A DNA stretch of 44,231 nucleotides from an uncultured bacterium (GTDB lineage: Bacteria > DUMJ01). The stretch is taken from assembly GCA_937958695.1 (NCBI GenBank), contig CALGNK010000008.1, positions 1 through 44,231 of the forward strand. Direction: 5' to 3'. The notes beneath the pieces are model-generated. The model did no database searches and had not been told where the DNA came from. It was given only the letters and a program-made list of their open reading frames with translations. A program made the translations under genes and the position numbers. How positions within the stretch are numbered: the first letter of the stretch is position 1; every line of letters begins with the position of its first letter. Positions 34,858 to 42,599 of the stretch are shown in pieces.

Positions 34858-36475
34858 TTTGCACCTCTAAAACTAGAATCCAGTCTTGATATATAGGAAG
34901 TCTCATCCCAGAACCCTTTACTAATTCAGGCAACTGCCATTTCTTTTCCTGAGAAGGATTAACTATACCAACCTCAATCTCTTCCCCTTCTACTGGATTA
35001 AAGAGATATGCCTTATAAGTAACTCCATCTTCTAAATCTCTTACTTTAAAATTGTTATAGAATAATGGCAGATATACAATACGGACCTCTTTAGGGATCC
35101 CTGCACAGTAAGGATAGTAGTGATTCTTTTTATTATCTTCTGATACCTCTACCTCTATCCATTCAGGATGTGGCTCAAAATTCCACCACTGGTATCTCTC
35201 CAATAATCTCTTTGCTATACCCAATTGCCTTGATCCTGGAAATCTGTAGGCTTCTTCCCAAGGGGTATTTCCCCAGCTCATCCCATGAGGAGAGGGTCCA
35301 TAAGGTTTATCCTTTCTATTGATCTGCCAAACCCCATTAGCCCCATATGTGTAACCACATGCTCCATTTAAAATAGTTCCCCAGAACATAAGCCTCTGAA
35401 TTTGCTCCTTACACTGCCCCCCTATTCCTTCATAACACACCTCTCCGTTGACTACTGGCTTTCTAGGTTCTCCATTATAAGATTGCCTAACTCTAAATAC
35501 TGTATTCCCTATACTATTATCACTATGACCTGTCTGAAGCATGTCAAAATCTATAACCTCTAGGATAGGCGTAAAATCCCTAGTAAATGTTCCAGGATGA
35601 ATAGTTACCGGTCTATGAAATGGGTCTATTTCTCTTATATATCTTCCTAGCTCTATCCATCCTTCTCTCTGAAAGTCTCTATCCTTAGTTTTATCCTCTG
35701 ACAGATAATAAGGCATATCATACTCCCCTGCTAGGCACCACACTACCGGATAGGCAGAATATCTTGCCACTAGATATCTCCAGTGTTTCTTTATCTTATC
35801 TATCCCCAATAGGGGAAGGTAGTATCCCCAACACCCTACAATGCAGGGAACAAGTCCTGACCTTATAAGCCAAGATATTCTTAAATCTGCCATATCAAAA
35901 TAACTTGGATTTATCTTAGAAAAATCATTCTCCCAAGGAAAACCTGCTTCATTTGCCCCTCTGTGGTCGAAAACAGGCATATCAGGATAGAGACCTGCTA
36001 CAATCTGAATAACAGAGAAACCTTTCTCTACCCTATCCTGGGTTAGGGTCTGAAATTCCTCTGGCCATTTTAATCTCTTAGATAATCCCATCCACCAGGT
36101 ATCACCTAGCCAAAAGAAGGGAGTTCCATCTGTATGTTCTAGATGCCTTTTATTTTCACTTACTTTGATAGGTCCGTGTCTGAATAATGGATTATCCCCT
36201 TCATAAGGAATAACCTCTAATTCTCCCTGCTGACCATTAAGACTTATGTTAGAAGGATCTGAGCAGATTACTTGGAATTTATGTCTTCCTATTTTACTGC
36301 TTGAATAACGAACTCTCCAAGTATTTCCCCCTGCCCAAAAGGCTGGAATAGCCTTTTTACTACCATCGGGTTCACTAAAGATTACAGAGACATCCACATC
36401 ATTAAATGGATCTTTGTAAAATTTCTCAGACTCAAAAGTCCATTCAAATATGCAATTTTGCATAACGTATCTCAT
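34847..36475 (-). CDS. DUF4038/DUF5060-type glycoside hydrolase-like protein
   Basis: A 542-residue protein without a signal peptide. Residues 1-90 form a beta-sandwich like DUF5060 ('EFWTFES'-type start and 'GRHKFQVICSD'). The TIM-barrel core, DUF4038 (apiosidase-like), has 'GTPFFWLGDTWWMGL', 'VVWCLAGEYDMPYY' with a candidate acid/base Glu, and 'PVVNGEVCYEGI' with a candidate nucleophile Glu. The C-terminal part is a small beta domain. A cytoplasmic glycosidase is inferred. The start at 36475 has GAGGAGG before it. It is first in an operon with the URO-D-like gene. Confidence 0.82.
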   Translation of the reverse strand: MRYVMQNCIFEWTFESEKFYKDPFNDVDVSVIFSEPDGSKKAIPAFWAGGNTWRVRYSSSKIGRHKFQVICSDPSNISLNGQQGELEVIPYEGDNPLFRHGPIKVSENKRHLEHTDGTPFFWLGDTWWMGLSKRLKWPEEFQTLTQDRVEKGFSVIQIVAGLYPDMPVFDHRGANEAGFPWENDFSKINPSYFDMADLRISWLIRSGLVPCIVGCWGYYLPLLGIDKIKKHWRYLVARYSAYPVVWCLAGEYDMPYYLSEDKTKDRDFQREGWIELGRYIREIDPFHRPVTIHPGTFTRDFTPILEVIDFDMLQTGHSDNSIGNTVFRVRQSYNGEPRKPVVNGEVCYEGIGGQCKEQIQRLMFWGTILNGACGYTYGANGVWQINRKDKPYGPSPHGMSWGNTPWEEAYRFPGSRQLGIAKRLLERYQWWNFEPHPEWIEVEVSEDNKKNHYYPYCAGIPKEVRIVYLPLFYNNFKVRDLEDGVTYKAYLFNPVEGEEIEVGIVNPSQEKKWQLPELVKGSGMRLPIYQDWILVLEVQNDR

Positions 36476-36653
36476 AAAAACCTCCTCTAGCAGTTTAAAC
36501 ATTAAACATTTTAACACAATATTCACATTAGTAAAGGTATTTTCCAGAATTCTCATAACTATCTTAAAGTTTCTGAAAATTAGTGATAGAATGAAAGGGT
36601 ATAAGATTTTGAATATGCAAGTTAAAGATTTAATTGGGGAGGAAGGTGATAAT

Positions 36654-37277
36654 ATGGAAGAATATTCTTTTGGTGATGTTTGGAGGAAGTTTAAGGATAA
36701 GAAGTGGAAACTTCGCCGAAATATTATTTATTCACAAGATTGGTTTATCCGCTTGGGTAATCTAGAATTTAAGGGTGTTATGTTATCAAAGGTTCAGGGC
36801 TATGTATATTTCAATTTAAAAGGGTTAGAAGACTGTCTCCAATATATAAAGCCTCTAACTTTTACTGTAGAAAGAACCAAAGAAAAGAAATACTCTTTAA
36901 AACTAGAAGTCCCATATGAAGACTCAGAATATTGGGAGAATTTAAAATTTACGCTCAAAGATAAGCCTGAACTTTTCAAGAAGATAGAAGATTACTGGAA
37001 TAAGAATAAAGACATATCAGATCTTAAAGGCTTCCTAATATATATAACCCTTATTATTCAACTCCTAACATTATTAAAAGAAAAGAAAAAGTTTTATCTA
37101 GAGGAAGAGCCTCTAGAATGGCTAGAGGAAGAGGAAGAAGATATAGAATTATTTGAGGAAGAAGAGATAGGTCTAAAGGCAATTGAAGAAGATTTTATAT
37201 ATCTAGTTGCACCAGAAGATGGATTGCCAGATGTCCTTGCCTCTGAAGATGATACTATAGATTTTCAAGAACTGTAA
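36654..37277 (+). CDS. Hypothetical acidic-tailed protein
   Basis: I do not recognise this 207-residue protein. The N-terminal half is basic ('WRKFKDKKWKLRRN'), a helical stretch 'GFLIYITLIIQLLTLLKEKKK' near residues 129-149 is hydrophobic but may not span a membrane, and residues 150-207 are very acidic (runs of Glu, then DxxD-type repeats). GGGGAGGAAGGTG precedes the start. A TGATAGAAT element at 36585-36593 may be its -10. It stands alone, divergent from the glycosidase-like operon. Confidence 0.65.
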   Translation: MEEYSFGDVWRKFKDKKWKLRRNIIYSQDWFIRLGNLEFKGVMLSKVQGYVYFNLKGLEDCLQYIKPLTFTVERTKEKKYSLKLEVPYEDSEYWENLKFTLKDKPELFKKIEDYWNKNKDISDLKGFLIYITLIIQLLTLLKEKKKFYLEEEPLEWLEEEEEDIELFEEEEIGLKAIEEDFIYLVAPEDGLPDVLASEDDTIDFQEL

Positions 37278-37294
37278 GAACTATACGAAGTCTT

Positions 37295-37440
37295 TTAGCT
37301 TGCAGAAAAGGAATCTATTAATTTTTTGAAAGAAACTAGCTCTTTTAGAAATTTAGAGATATTTTTATCTAAATCCTATGCCCGAGCTTTAGACTTCGCC
37401 TAATTGATCACTAAGTGTTGAAACATTTCTGGAGACAAAT
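37295..37440 (-). pseudogene. Decayed C-terminal coding remnant after the MFS gene
   Basis: The MFS frame continues past its stop with two in-frame stops and then a helical, Lys-rich run ('DLDKNISKFLKELVSFKKL') to a third stop at 37295. The last codons of the MFS gene (NRDLSPEMFQHLVIN) do not fit an MFS helix. A deletion that fused the MFS gene to the tail of another gene would explain both. The identity of that tail is unknown. Confidence 0.4.
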
Positions 37441-38491
37441 CCCTATTAAGTCCAATGGATGCATTGTATAAGCCAAAAGCTGTTCCTCTTATATTTTCAC
37501 TAACTAAGTGTGTTACTAGGGATTTTGCTATTCCTTCGGTAGTAGAGTAATATATACCATAGACCATATATAAGATCCATATGTGCCATTGAGCATTAGC
37601 TAAAGCAAAGCCGATATAAGTAATAGCATATATAAACCATCCTAGCCTTATCACATTGACTCTTCCAATCTTATCCGATAGAATTCCGCTAGGTATAGAT
37701 AGAGCTGCGTAGAGAAGATTAAACATAGCTATAATTATCGGTATAATTGCAGGAGAGACACCAACATTTTCAGCTCTCAAGATTAGAAATGCATCGCTGC
37801 TATTGCCTAAGGTAAATATCAGCATAGTGATGAAAAATAGTAGAAATTTCCCTTTTAAAATAGATAGGTCTATCTTAAGGTCCGCCTGTAATTTTTCTTT
37901 TCCACTTTTTTCTACTACAAATAAAGAAACAAGCACTACAGCTATAAAAGCAACTACTCCTCCGATTATAAATATATTCCGATAACTTAATATCCTTGAT
38001 TGAGTAAATCTCATTAAAAGGTAAGCAGTTATTAGTGGTCCAACGAATGAACCTAAAGTATCTAATGCCCTTTGAAGTCCAAAAGAAAAGCCAGTTCTTT
38101 TCTTATTAGAAGATTCTGCAACTAAGGCATCTCTAGGTGCATCTTTTAATCCTTTCCCTACTCCATCAATCAACCTAACACTTAAAACACTGGCAGGACC
38201 TCTAGTAAAAAATAGTGAAATTCTCCCTATAGCAGATAATAGATATCCTAAAAAGACTATAGACTTCCTTTTTCTTAACTTATCAGATATAATCCCCGAT
38301 AGAATTTTGAATATACTTACTATAGTAGTTATACTGCCTTCAATAAGCCCTATCATACTTTTATTTAAACCTAAAATCTGCGAATAGAATGTTGGAAGGA
38401 TAGGACTTATCATATCTTGACTTAATCCACCAAAAAACGCCACCCATCCTAATACTACTACATTCCTATCTTTTTTATTATTCCCCTCCAT
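37400..38491 (-). CDS. MFS transporter, C-terminally truncated
   Basis: A 363-residue major facilitator with about ten transmembrane helices. The loop 2-3 signature is seen in 'GIISDKLRKRKS', and the segment 'DGVGKGLKDAPRDALVAE' is typical of a drug/metabolite MFS subgroup. The last recognisable part is 'GTAFGLYNASIGL'; helices 11 and 12 (about 40-50 residues) are missing and replaced by a 15-residue foreign tail, so it may be non-functional. It lies 2 bases after the zinc ribbon-HEAT gene, under the fluoride riboswitch. Confidence 0.85.
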   Translation of the reverse strand: MEGNNKKDRNVVVLGWVAFFGGLSQDMISPILPTFYSQILGLNKSMIGLIEGSITTIVSIFKILSGIISDKLRKRKSIVFLGYLLSAIGRISLFFTRGPASVLSVRLIDGVGKGLKDAPRDALVAESSNKKRTGFSFGLQRALDTLGSFVGPLITAYLLMRFTQSRILSYRNIFIIGGVVAFIAVVLVSLFVVEKSGKEKLQADLKIDLSILKGKFLLFFITMLIFTLGNSSDAFLILRAENVGVSPAIIPIIIAMFNLLYAALSIPSGILSDKIGRVNVIRLGWFIYAITYIGFALANAQWHIWILYMVYGIYYSTTEGIAKSLVTHLVSENIRGTAFGLYNASIGLNRDLSPEMFQHLVIN

Positions 38492-38493
38492 AG

Positions 38494-38898
38494 TTAAGAT
38501 TCTTCTCCCTCTCTATTTTTCAAGATTTTCTCCGCTTCAAATGCAGCCCTTCTTACCGTTACATATTGGTGTCCTTTGGCTTTTTCTATTAAGTCCAAAG
38601 CTCTTACCCCTTTAATCTTTGCTATTGCAATAACCGCTTCGGCAGCTATATAAGGGTCGCCTTCCTCTATACAAATGGATAAAGCATCTATAGCCTTAGG
38701 ATCTCCTATTTCTCCAAGAATATAGACCGCACTTCTAGCGGTAAAATAGTCATTAGACTTTAAGGCATTGATAAGTTTATCAAGATAAGTACCCTCCCTT
38801 TCCATTTTTTCTATGTCAGCTCCGCAATAGGGGCATATCTTTGTATCTTTAAGCACTTCTTCCCAGCAGTTCGGACAGAAATAACGTATCTTCTCCAT
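38494..38898 (-). CDS. Zinc ribbon plus HEAT-repeat protein
   Basis: A 134-residue protein. Residues 8-26 form a zinc ribbon from CPNC and CPYC knuckles. Residues about 40-125 are three helical HEAT/PBS-lyase-type repeats ('ARSAVYILGEIGDPKAIDAL', 'AAEAVIAIAKIKGVRALDLI', 'VRRAAFEAEKIL'). This is a protein-binding scaffold; no enzyme is implied. The SD is AGGAGG. It is the first gene after the fluoride riboswitch. Confidence 0.85.
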   Translation of the reverse strand: MEKIRYFCPNCWEEVLKDTKICPYCGADIEKMEREGTYLDKLINALKSNDYFTARSAVYILGEIGDPKAIDALSICIEEGDPYIAAEAVIAIAKIKGVRALDLIEKAKGHQYVTVRRAAFEAEKILKNREGEES

Positions 38899-38939
38899 AA
38901 TTCCGTCCCTCCTTTTACCATAATTAGCCTTTTCATATA

Positions 38940-39019
38940 AAAATAAAGCTCCTACTAGAATTTCTCCTAGTAGGAGCTATCAGCCTTACTTAAGGCAATC
39001 AGGCGAGCTCCATCGCCCT
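38940..39019 (-). promoter_or_regulatory. Fluoride riboswitch (crcB motif) with terminator
   Basis: The minus-strand RNA reads GGGCGATGGAGCTCGCC (39018 down), a hairpin GCC-TTAAGTAA-GGC, then TGATAGCTCCTACT, the crcB-motif layout. GGAGCT (39006-39011) pairs with AGCTCC to make the ligand-dependent pseudoknot. The same AGCTCCTACTAG (38967-38978) pairs with CTAGTAGGAGCT (38947-38958) in an intrinsic terminator followed by TTATTTTTAT. Fluoride binding should therefore block termination and turn the downstream genes on. Confidence 0.9.
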
Positions 39020-39025
39020 AAGAAA

Positions 39026-39054
39026 ATTATAATATTCTTTTATAGAAAATTCAA
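39026..39054 (-). promoter_or_regulatory. Promoter of the fluoride riboswitch operon
   Basis: On the minus strand, TTGAAT (39049-39054), 17 bases and TATAAT (39026-39031). The start is predicted near 39019, exactly at the aptamer's 5' end. Confidence 0.8.
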
Positions 39055-39071
39055 TAGATAAAGAACTGTTT

Positions 39072-40331
39072 CTATCTTACTCTTGCATCCTCTATGAGTT
39101 TTTCGAGAGGGACAATTTTATATCCCTCTTTTCTTACATAATCGATAAATTGAGGTAATATATCTACAGTACTTTTTACCCCAATATGAAAGACTATTAT
39201 AGCTCCGGGTAACACTTCTTTCTTTACCTTTTCTAAGAGCAAATTCTCTTTATCTTCTGGCATCAAGTAGTCCCCTAGTTTCTTTGTCCAGAGAACAAGA
39301 TGTATAGAGTTTTCCTTTAATATCTCCTCTACCTCTCTGTCATAATCCCCACCTGGGGGTCTAAAATATTTGCATCTTTCGCCTGTAATAGCATATATAA
39401 TCTCCTGAGTCTCTAGGATTTCCTTACACTTTTTATCATGTGGAAGAAGTGTAAGGTTTAGATGATGCATAGTATGGTTTCCTATAGTATGCCCATTCTT
39501 TATAATATCTCTAGCAAAATATGGATATATCTGAATTCTCTTTCCTATAAGGAAGAATGTAGCTTTTACAGAGCTTTTGTCCAATATATCCAGTATTATT
39601 GGGGTATATACTGCTCTTGGTCCATCATCAAAGGTAATTGATATCTCCTTAAGGTGAGGATTCCCTCTCCATATGGTATTTTTATAAATCCCTCCGGTTC
39701 TAACTCTTCTATAAGTTACCCACAAGTTTTTGAACCAAGTTGTTAGGCCTTTTTTAGAGGTATCAACCGTTCTATTATTGTTTTCTTCAATATAAGACTC
39801 CTTTTTCAAACTAGAGAGGTCCAATTTTAAAAGGGCATCAGAATAGTAGACTCTACCAATCTTATCCAAGAATACATCAAAAGGTTGATCTTCTCTATAT
39901 AGATTCTCAAACTCCTTTCTATATATAGAGGCTGTAAATGTAGGCTCTTTATAACTATTTTTAACTTTATTACTGTCTCTATAAATTCCTGATAAGTCAA
40001 TCTCTATTACGTAAGGGAAAGAACAAAATATCAACTTAGTTAGAGCTGATGAATATGTGATCAAATCTTGAAAGACCTTTTCTTTATCTTGTGTATAAAA
40101 TAGTCCATAGAAAAATGTAATGCCAGCCACTATATTTCCCCTATAATTTAGAGTATCTATACTTAAAACTCTCTCTGAGAGATTGTGTTCTCTAAGGAAA
40201 TTATAAATTTTTCTCTCTAAAGGCATCTCAGTAAAGTTATCACCAATTACTACGTAAGAAAATCCCCTAGATGTAACAAAGAAAAGGAAACAAAGTATTA
40301 TTAATATGGTATTTTTTACAACTTTGGACAT
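39072..40331 (-). CDS. Polysaccharide deacetylase (NodB family), secreted
   Basis: A 419-residue protein with an N-terminal signal or anchor ('VVKNTILIILCFLFFVTSRG'). Residues about 30-215 are a unique region without recognised motifs. The NodB catalytic domain follows: 'ISITFDDGP' (catalytic Asp and metal Asp), 'GNHTMHHLNL' (metal His pair), 'YFRPPGGDYDREV' and 'GAIIVFHIG'. It probably removes N-acetyl groups from peptidoglycan or another surface glycan. The start follows GAGGTGATG. No terminator is evident before the next promoter at 39054. Confidence 0.9.
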   Translation of the reverse strand: MSKVVKNTILIILCFLFFVTSRGFSYVVIGDNFTEMPLERKIYNFLREHNLSERVLSIDTLNYRGNIVAGITFFYGLFYTQDKEKVFQDLITYSSALTKLIFCSFPYVIEIDLSGIYRDSNKVKNSYKEPTFTASIYRKEFENLYREDQPFDVFLDKIGRVYYSDALLKLDLSSLKKESYIEENNNRTVDTSKKGLTTWFKNLWVTYRRVRTGGIYKNTIWRGNPHLKEISITFDDGPRAVYTPIILDILDKSSVKATFFLIGKRIQIYPYFARDIIKNGHTIGNHTMHHLNLTLLPHDKKCKEILETQEIIYAITGERCKYFRPPGGDYDREVEEILKENSIHLVLWTKKLGDYLMPEDKENLLLEKVKKEVLPGAIIVFHIGVKSTVDILPQFIDYVRKEGYKIVPLEKLIEDARVR

Positions 40332-40653
40332 TTTACATCACCTCGTCCCTATATTTCAGTCATCCCAATATTTAAAATCTCAGTTAGTCATAGTATTTAT
40401 TATACCAGAAAGATAATCTTTTCCAATTTCTTCTTCCATCTAAAGATGATAGATCTTAATACCCCATAAGAAACTTAGGCTGGTAGTCTAGGCTACTAAG
40501 GGAAACCTGCTAGTTAGATATTTTCGGATTAGAGTACTCTTATCTTGAATATTCTGTAAGAAGGTCGATATTTATCTCTAATCGTTTCTATGTTAGAATT
40601 TTATCCAGAGCCTTAAGTGTTGGTAATGTTTATAAATTTTTGGAGAAATTAGT
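40332..40653. other. Gene-free region holding repeat copy 1
   Basis: There is no supported gene. It holds the 45-base repeat (40468-40512) and, at 40587-40598, ATGTTAGAATTT, a possible TGn-type -10 for the MNT gene at 40654. Confidence 0.4.
40468..40512 (+). repeat. 45-base structured repeat, copy 1
   Basis: AAGAAACTTAGG... to ...AAACCTGCTA, 44 of 45 bases identical to 41407-41451. It can fold: GTAG pairs with CTAC around a TCTAGG loop, and AGG with CCT outside. The two copies are in the same orientation and lie on either side of the second MNT/HEPN pair. Confidence 0.85.
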
Positions 40654-40950
40654 ATGATGTCTCTTGAGGAGATAAAAGGTATACTTGAAAAACATAAAGA
40701 GGAGATTAGAGAAAAATACGGAGTAGTAATAATTGGTATATTTGGTTCTTATGTAAGAGGTGAGCAGAAAGAGACAAGTGATATTGACATTTTAGTTGAG
40801 CTTGAAAAGCCTATCGGTTTTAAATACTTTGAATTGTGGGATGAACTTGAGAAGATATTGGGCTTACCGGTAGATATGCTTACTATAAAGGCGGTAAAAC
40901 AAAAGCCGTTACTATGGGAAAGTATAAAAGAGGATCTAATTTATGTCTAG
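40654..40950 (+). CDS. MNT-type nucleotidyltransferase (MntA-like antitoxin)
   Basis: A 98-residue minimal nucleotidyltransferase. The catalytic motif is canonical: GS-YVRGEQKETS-DID, i.e. GSX10DXD. The third Asp is expected in 'LPVDMLTI'. It should AMPylate and inactivate the HEPN partner encoded next, whose start overlaps it by 8 bases. The SD is TGGAGA. Confidence 0.9.
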   Translation: MMSLEEIKGILEKHKEEIREKYGVVIIGIFGSYVRGEQKETSDIDILVELEKPIGFKYFELWDELEKILGLPVDMLTIKAVKQKPLLWESIKEDLIYV

Positions 40951-41272
40951 ACGAAACTGGAAGCTATTCATCCTTGATATGTTGAATTGTATTGAAAAGA
41001 TTGAGAACTATACCTTAGATCTTTCATATGAGGATTTCATAAAAGATGAGAAAACAAAGGATGCAGTTATTAGAAACCTTGAAGTTTTAGGAGAAGCAGC
41101 TAATCAGGTCCCTAAAAATATACGAGAAAGTTATAAGGATATCCCTTGGCAACAAATTATAAGCATAAGAAATCGTTCACTTCATGGTTACTTTATTATT
41201 GATTATGATATTGTTTGGGGCATAGTAAATGAAGAGTTATATAACTTGAAAATAAAAATTAAAAAATCCTAA
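40943..41272 (+). CDS. HEPN-domain HepT-like toxin (DUF86)
   Basis: A 109-residue helical HEPN protein, likely an RNase. The RX4HXY motif is seen as RNRSLHGY, preceded by the DUF86 signature 'NLEVLGEAANQVP'. It is a different subtype from the toxin at 1538 (shorter, with the GEAA motif). It is paired with the overlapping MNT gene. Confidence 0.9.
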   Translation: MSRRNWKLFILDMLNCIEKIENYTLDLSYEDFIKDEKTKDAVIRNLEVLGEAANQVPKNIRESYKDIPWQQIISIRNRSLHGYFIIDYDIVWGIVNEELYNLKIKIKKS

Positions 41273-41316
41273 GAGATTTAGAAGAGAAGATCTGATTAAA
41301 AAAGCATAAGTTACTT

Positions 41317-41361
41317 ATACCCCCTATGGGTATTGACAGTATTATATAAGGGGAGTATTAT
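41317..41361 (+). promoter_or_regulatory. Consensus promoter with inverted repeat
   Basis: TTGACA (41333-41338), 17 bases and TATTAT (41356-41361). ATACCC-CCTAT-GGGTAT (41317-41333) is a perfect inverted repeat touching the -35 and could be an operator. Confidence 0.75.
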
Positions 41362-41365
41362 ATAA

Positions 41366-41570
41366 GTGCCGTAGGTTTCTGAGGGGTCTAGAAGACCTTA
41401 AACTCAAAGAAACTTAGGTTGGTAGTCTAGGCTACTAAGGGAAACCTGCTAAAGTTCTAGAAGTTATTCCAGAATTTAGTAAGGAGCCCAAAGGTAGATG
41501 GGCAAACCGCTTAAGGGACTTTGGGGCAGGTTTTCAGAGATTCGTTAGGGACCTACGGCTTATTGTTTTT
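41366..41570 (+). ncRNA. Candidate structured leader RNA, class not recognised
   Basis: About 205 nt closed by GCCGTAGGT (41368-41376) and ACCTACGGC (41551-41559), followed by TTATTGTTTTT. Inside are GGTCT/AGACC, the 45-base repeat hairpin, TTCTAGAA/TTCCAGAA, GCCC/GGGC and AAACC/GGTTT helices. It starts at a consensus promoter and is followed by a terminator and an SD-led gene, the layout of a riboswitch or other leader RNA. I found no match to T-box, cobalamin, lysine, c-di-AMP, tmRNA, RNase P or SRP signatures. Confidence 0.55.
41407..41451 (+). repeat. 45-base structured repeat, copy 2
   Basis: It differs from copy 1 at one base (AGGTT for AGGCT). The change lets AGGTT pair fully with AACCT, so this copy folds better. 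It lies within the candidate leader RNA. Confidence 0.85.
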
Positions 41571-41617
41571 AACTCTTCGGAAAGTGAAAGATCTCCAATA
41601 ATACTCGCTGATTTTTC

Positions 41618-41650
41618 TAGGGGGTCCATTAGGGACCTCCTAAATTTTTT
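41618..41650 (+). terminator. Intrinsic terminator before the ADP-ribosylglycohydrolase remnant
   Basis: TAGGGGGTCC pairs with GGACCTCCTA (one G-U), followed by AATTTTTT. It ends 12 bases before the SD GAAGGAGG, so it either ends the leader RNA or works as an attenuator. Confidence 0.8.
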
Positions 41651-41669
41651 GTAATAGAAGGAGGAAGAC

Positions 41670-42465
41670 ATGGATAGACTATTTGACAGGATCTATGGAT
41701 GTCTGGTTGGTGCTTTTGTTGGTTCTGCGTGATGAAGTATTGTATCGGGTTGTTGCAAGCGGAATACATCCTGCCTATGCGGGGTTATACACAGACTTTT
41801 TGGGAATAATCTCTTTTGCTAGGTCTTGTCATCCTATAGGTCTTATAAATGCCTGTAATCCAGAAGAGGCTTATAGAGATGTCTGGGATGTAGGAAGATT
41901 ATATCAGCCATTACATGGGGGAGGACTAGACTGGGCAGCTGTTGTTGCCTGTAGTATAGCCTATGCCATAAGACCTGATGCTACAGTTGATGGTGTTATT
42001 GATACTGCATTGAAATATGCTCCTAGGGATGGAAGATATAGGATAGAAAGGGCAATAGAGTTGGCAAAAGAAAGTAAAGATGCATTTGAACTCAGAGAAA
42101 AGTTTGATCCGATATATTCTGGTAAAGGCATAAGGTATAGCTTTAGTTGGGGTGAAGAGGTAGTTCCAAAAGGATTAGCGATATTTTATGTAACAAAGGG
42201 TAATTTAAAAGATGCCATTATAGCTGGGGTTAACTTTGGCAGAGATACAGACTGCTGTACCGCTATAGGCGCTGGTATAGCCGGGGCATTTTCAGGGGCT
42301 TCGGGTGTGCCTAGTGAATGGATAGAGCAAGTAGATAAGGCTACTAAGGAAAATGACTATACAGTATCCCAATTGACAATAAGAGAAAATGCTGAAGCTA
42401 TCTATAATGCCCTTATGAATGAAAAGAAGAAGTTGGAGTCTTATATAAGACTCTTAGAGAGTTAA
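41670..42465 (+). pseudogene. ADP-ribosylglycohydrolase family gene, broken
   Basis: A good SD and ATG 41670 give 'MDRLFDRIYGCLVGAFVGSA', a proper family N-terminus, but TGA follows at 41730. The family sequence resumes one base out of frame at 41731 with 'DEVLYRVVASGIHPAYAGLY' and runs to 42465, with 'HPIGLINACNP', 'GGGLDWAA' and 'GRDTDC' intact. The segment in between, with the N-terminal Mg-binding acidic motif of the family, is gone. An internal deletion with frameshift is the simplest reading. A shorter product from 41683 would lack the catalytic half. Confidence 0.8.
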
Positions 42466-42496
42466 TTCTCTAATCTTAGAGAACTGATTCAGTCTT

Positions 42497-42523
42497 ATAG
42501 GGGTTCAAAATTTGAACCCCTAT
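42497..42523. terminator. 27-base palindrome after the glycohydrolase remnant
   Basis: ATAGGGGTTCAAA and TTTGAACCCCTAT are perfect complements around a single A. No T-run follows, so it is terminator-like or a protein-binding palindrome. Confidence 0.5.
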
Positions 42524-42599
42524 TCTAGATCTTGTCAGTATTTTACCGGAAGCTTCTATAAAATAAGGGCTATATTGAGAGTACGAAACCATAATTATC

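Noticed and set aside
36450-36653. Longer version of the acidic-tailed protein from 36450
   Set aside because: It would overlap the divergent glycosidase-like gene and its SD; the SD before 36654 is strong.
41366-41570. T-box leader
   Set aside because: GATGGGCAAACCGC loosely recalls the T-box antiterminator, but the AGGGTGGNACCGCG core and stem I features are missing, and the gene is not amino-acid related.
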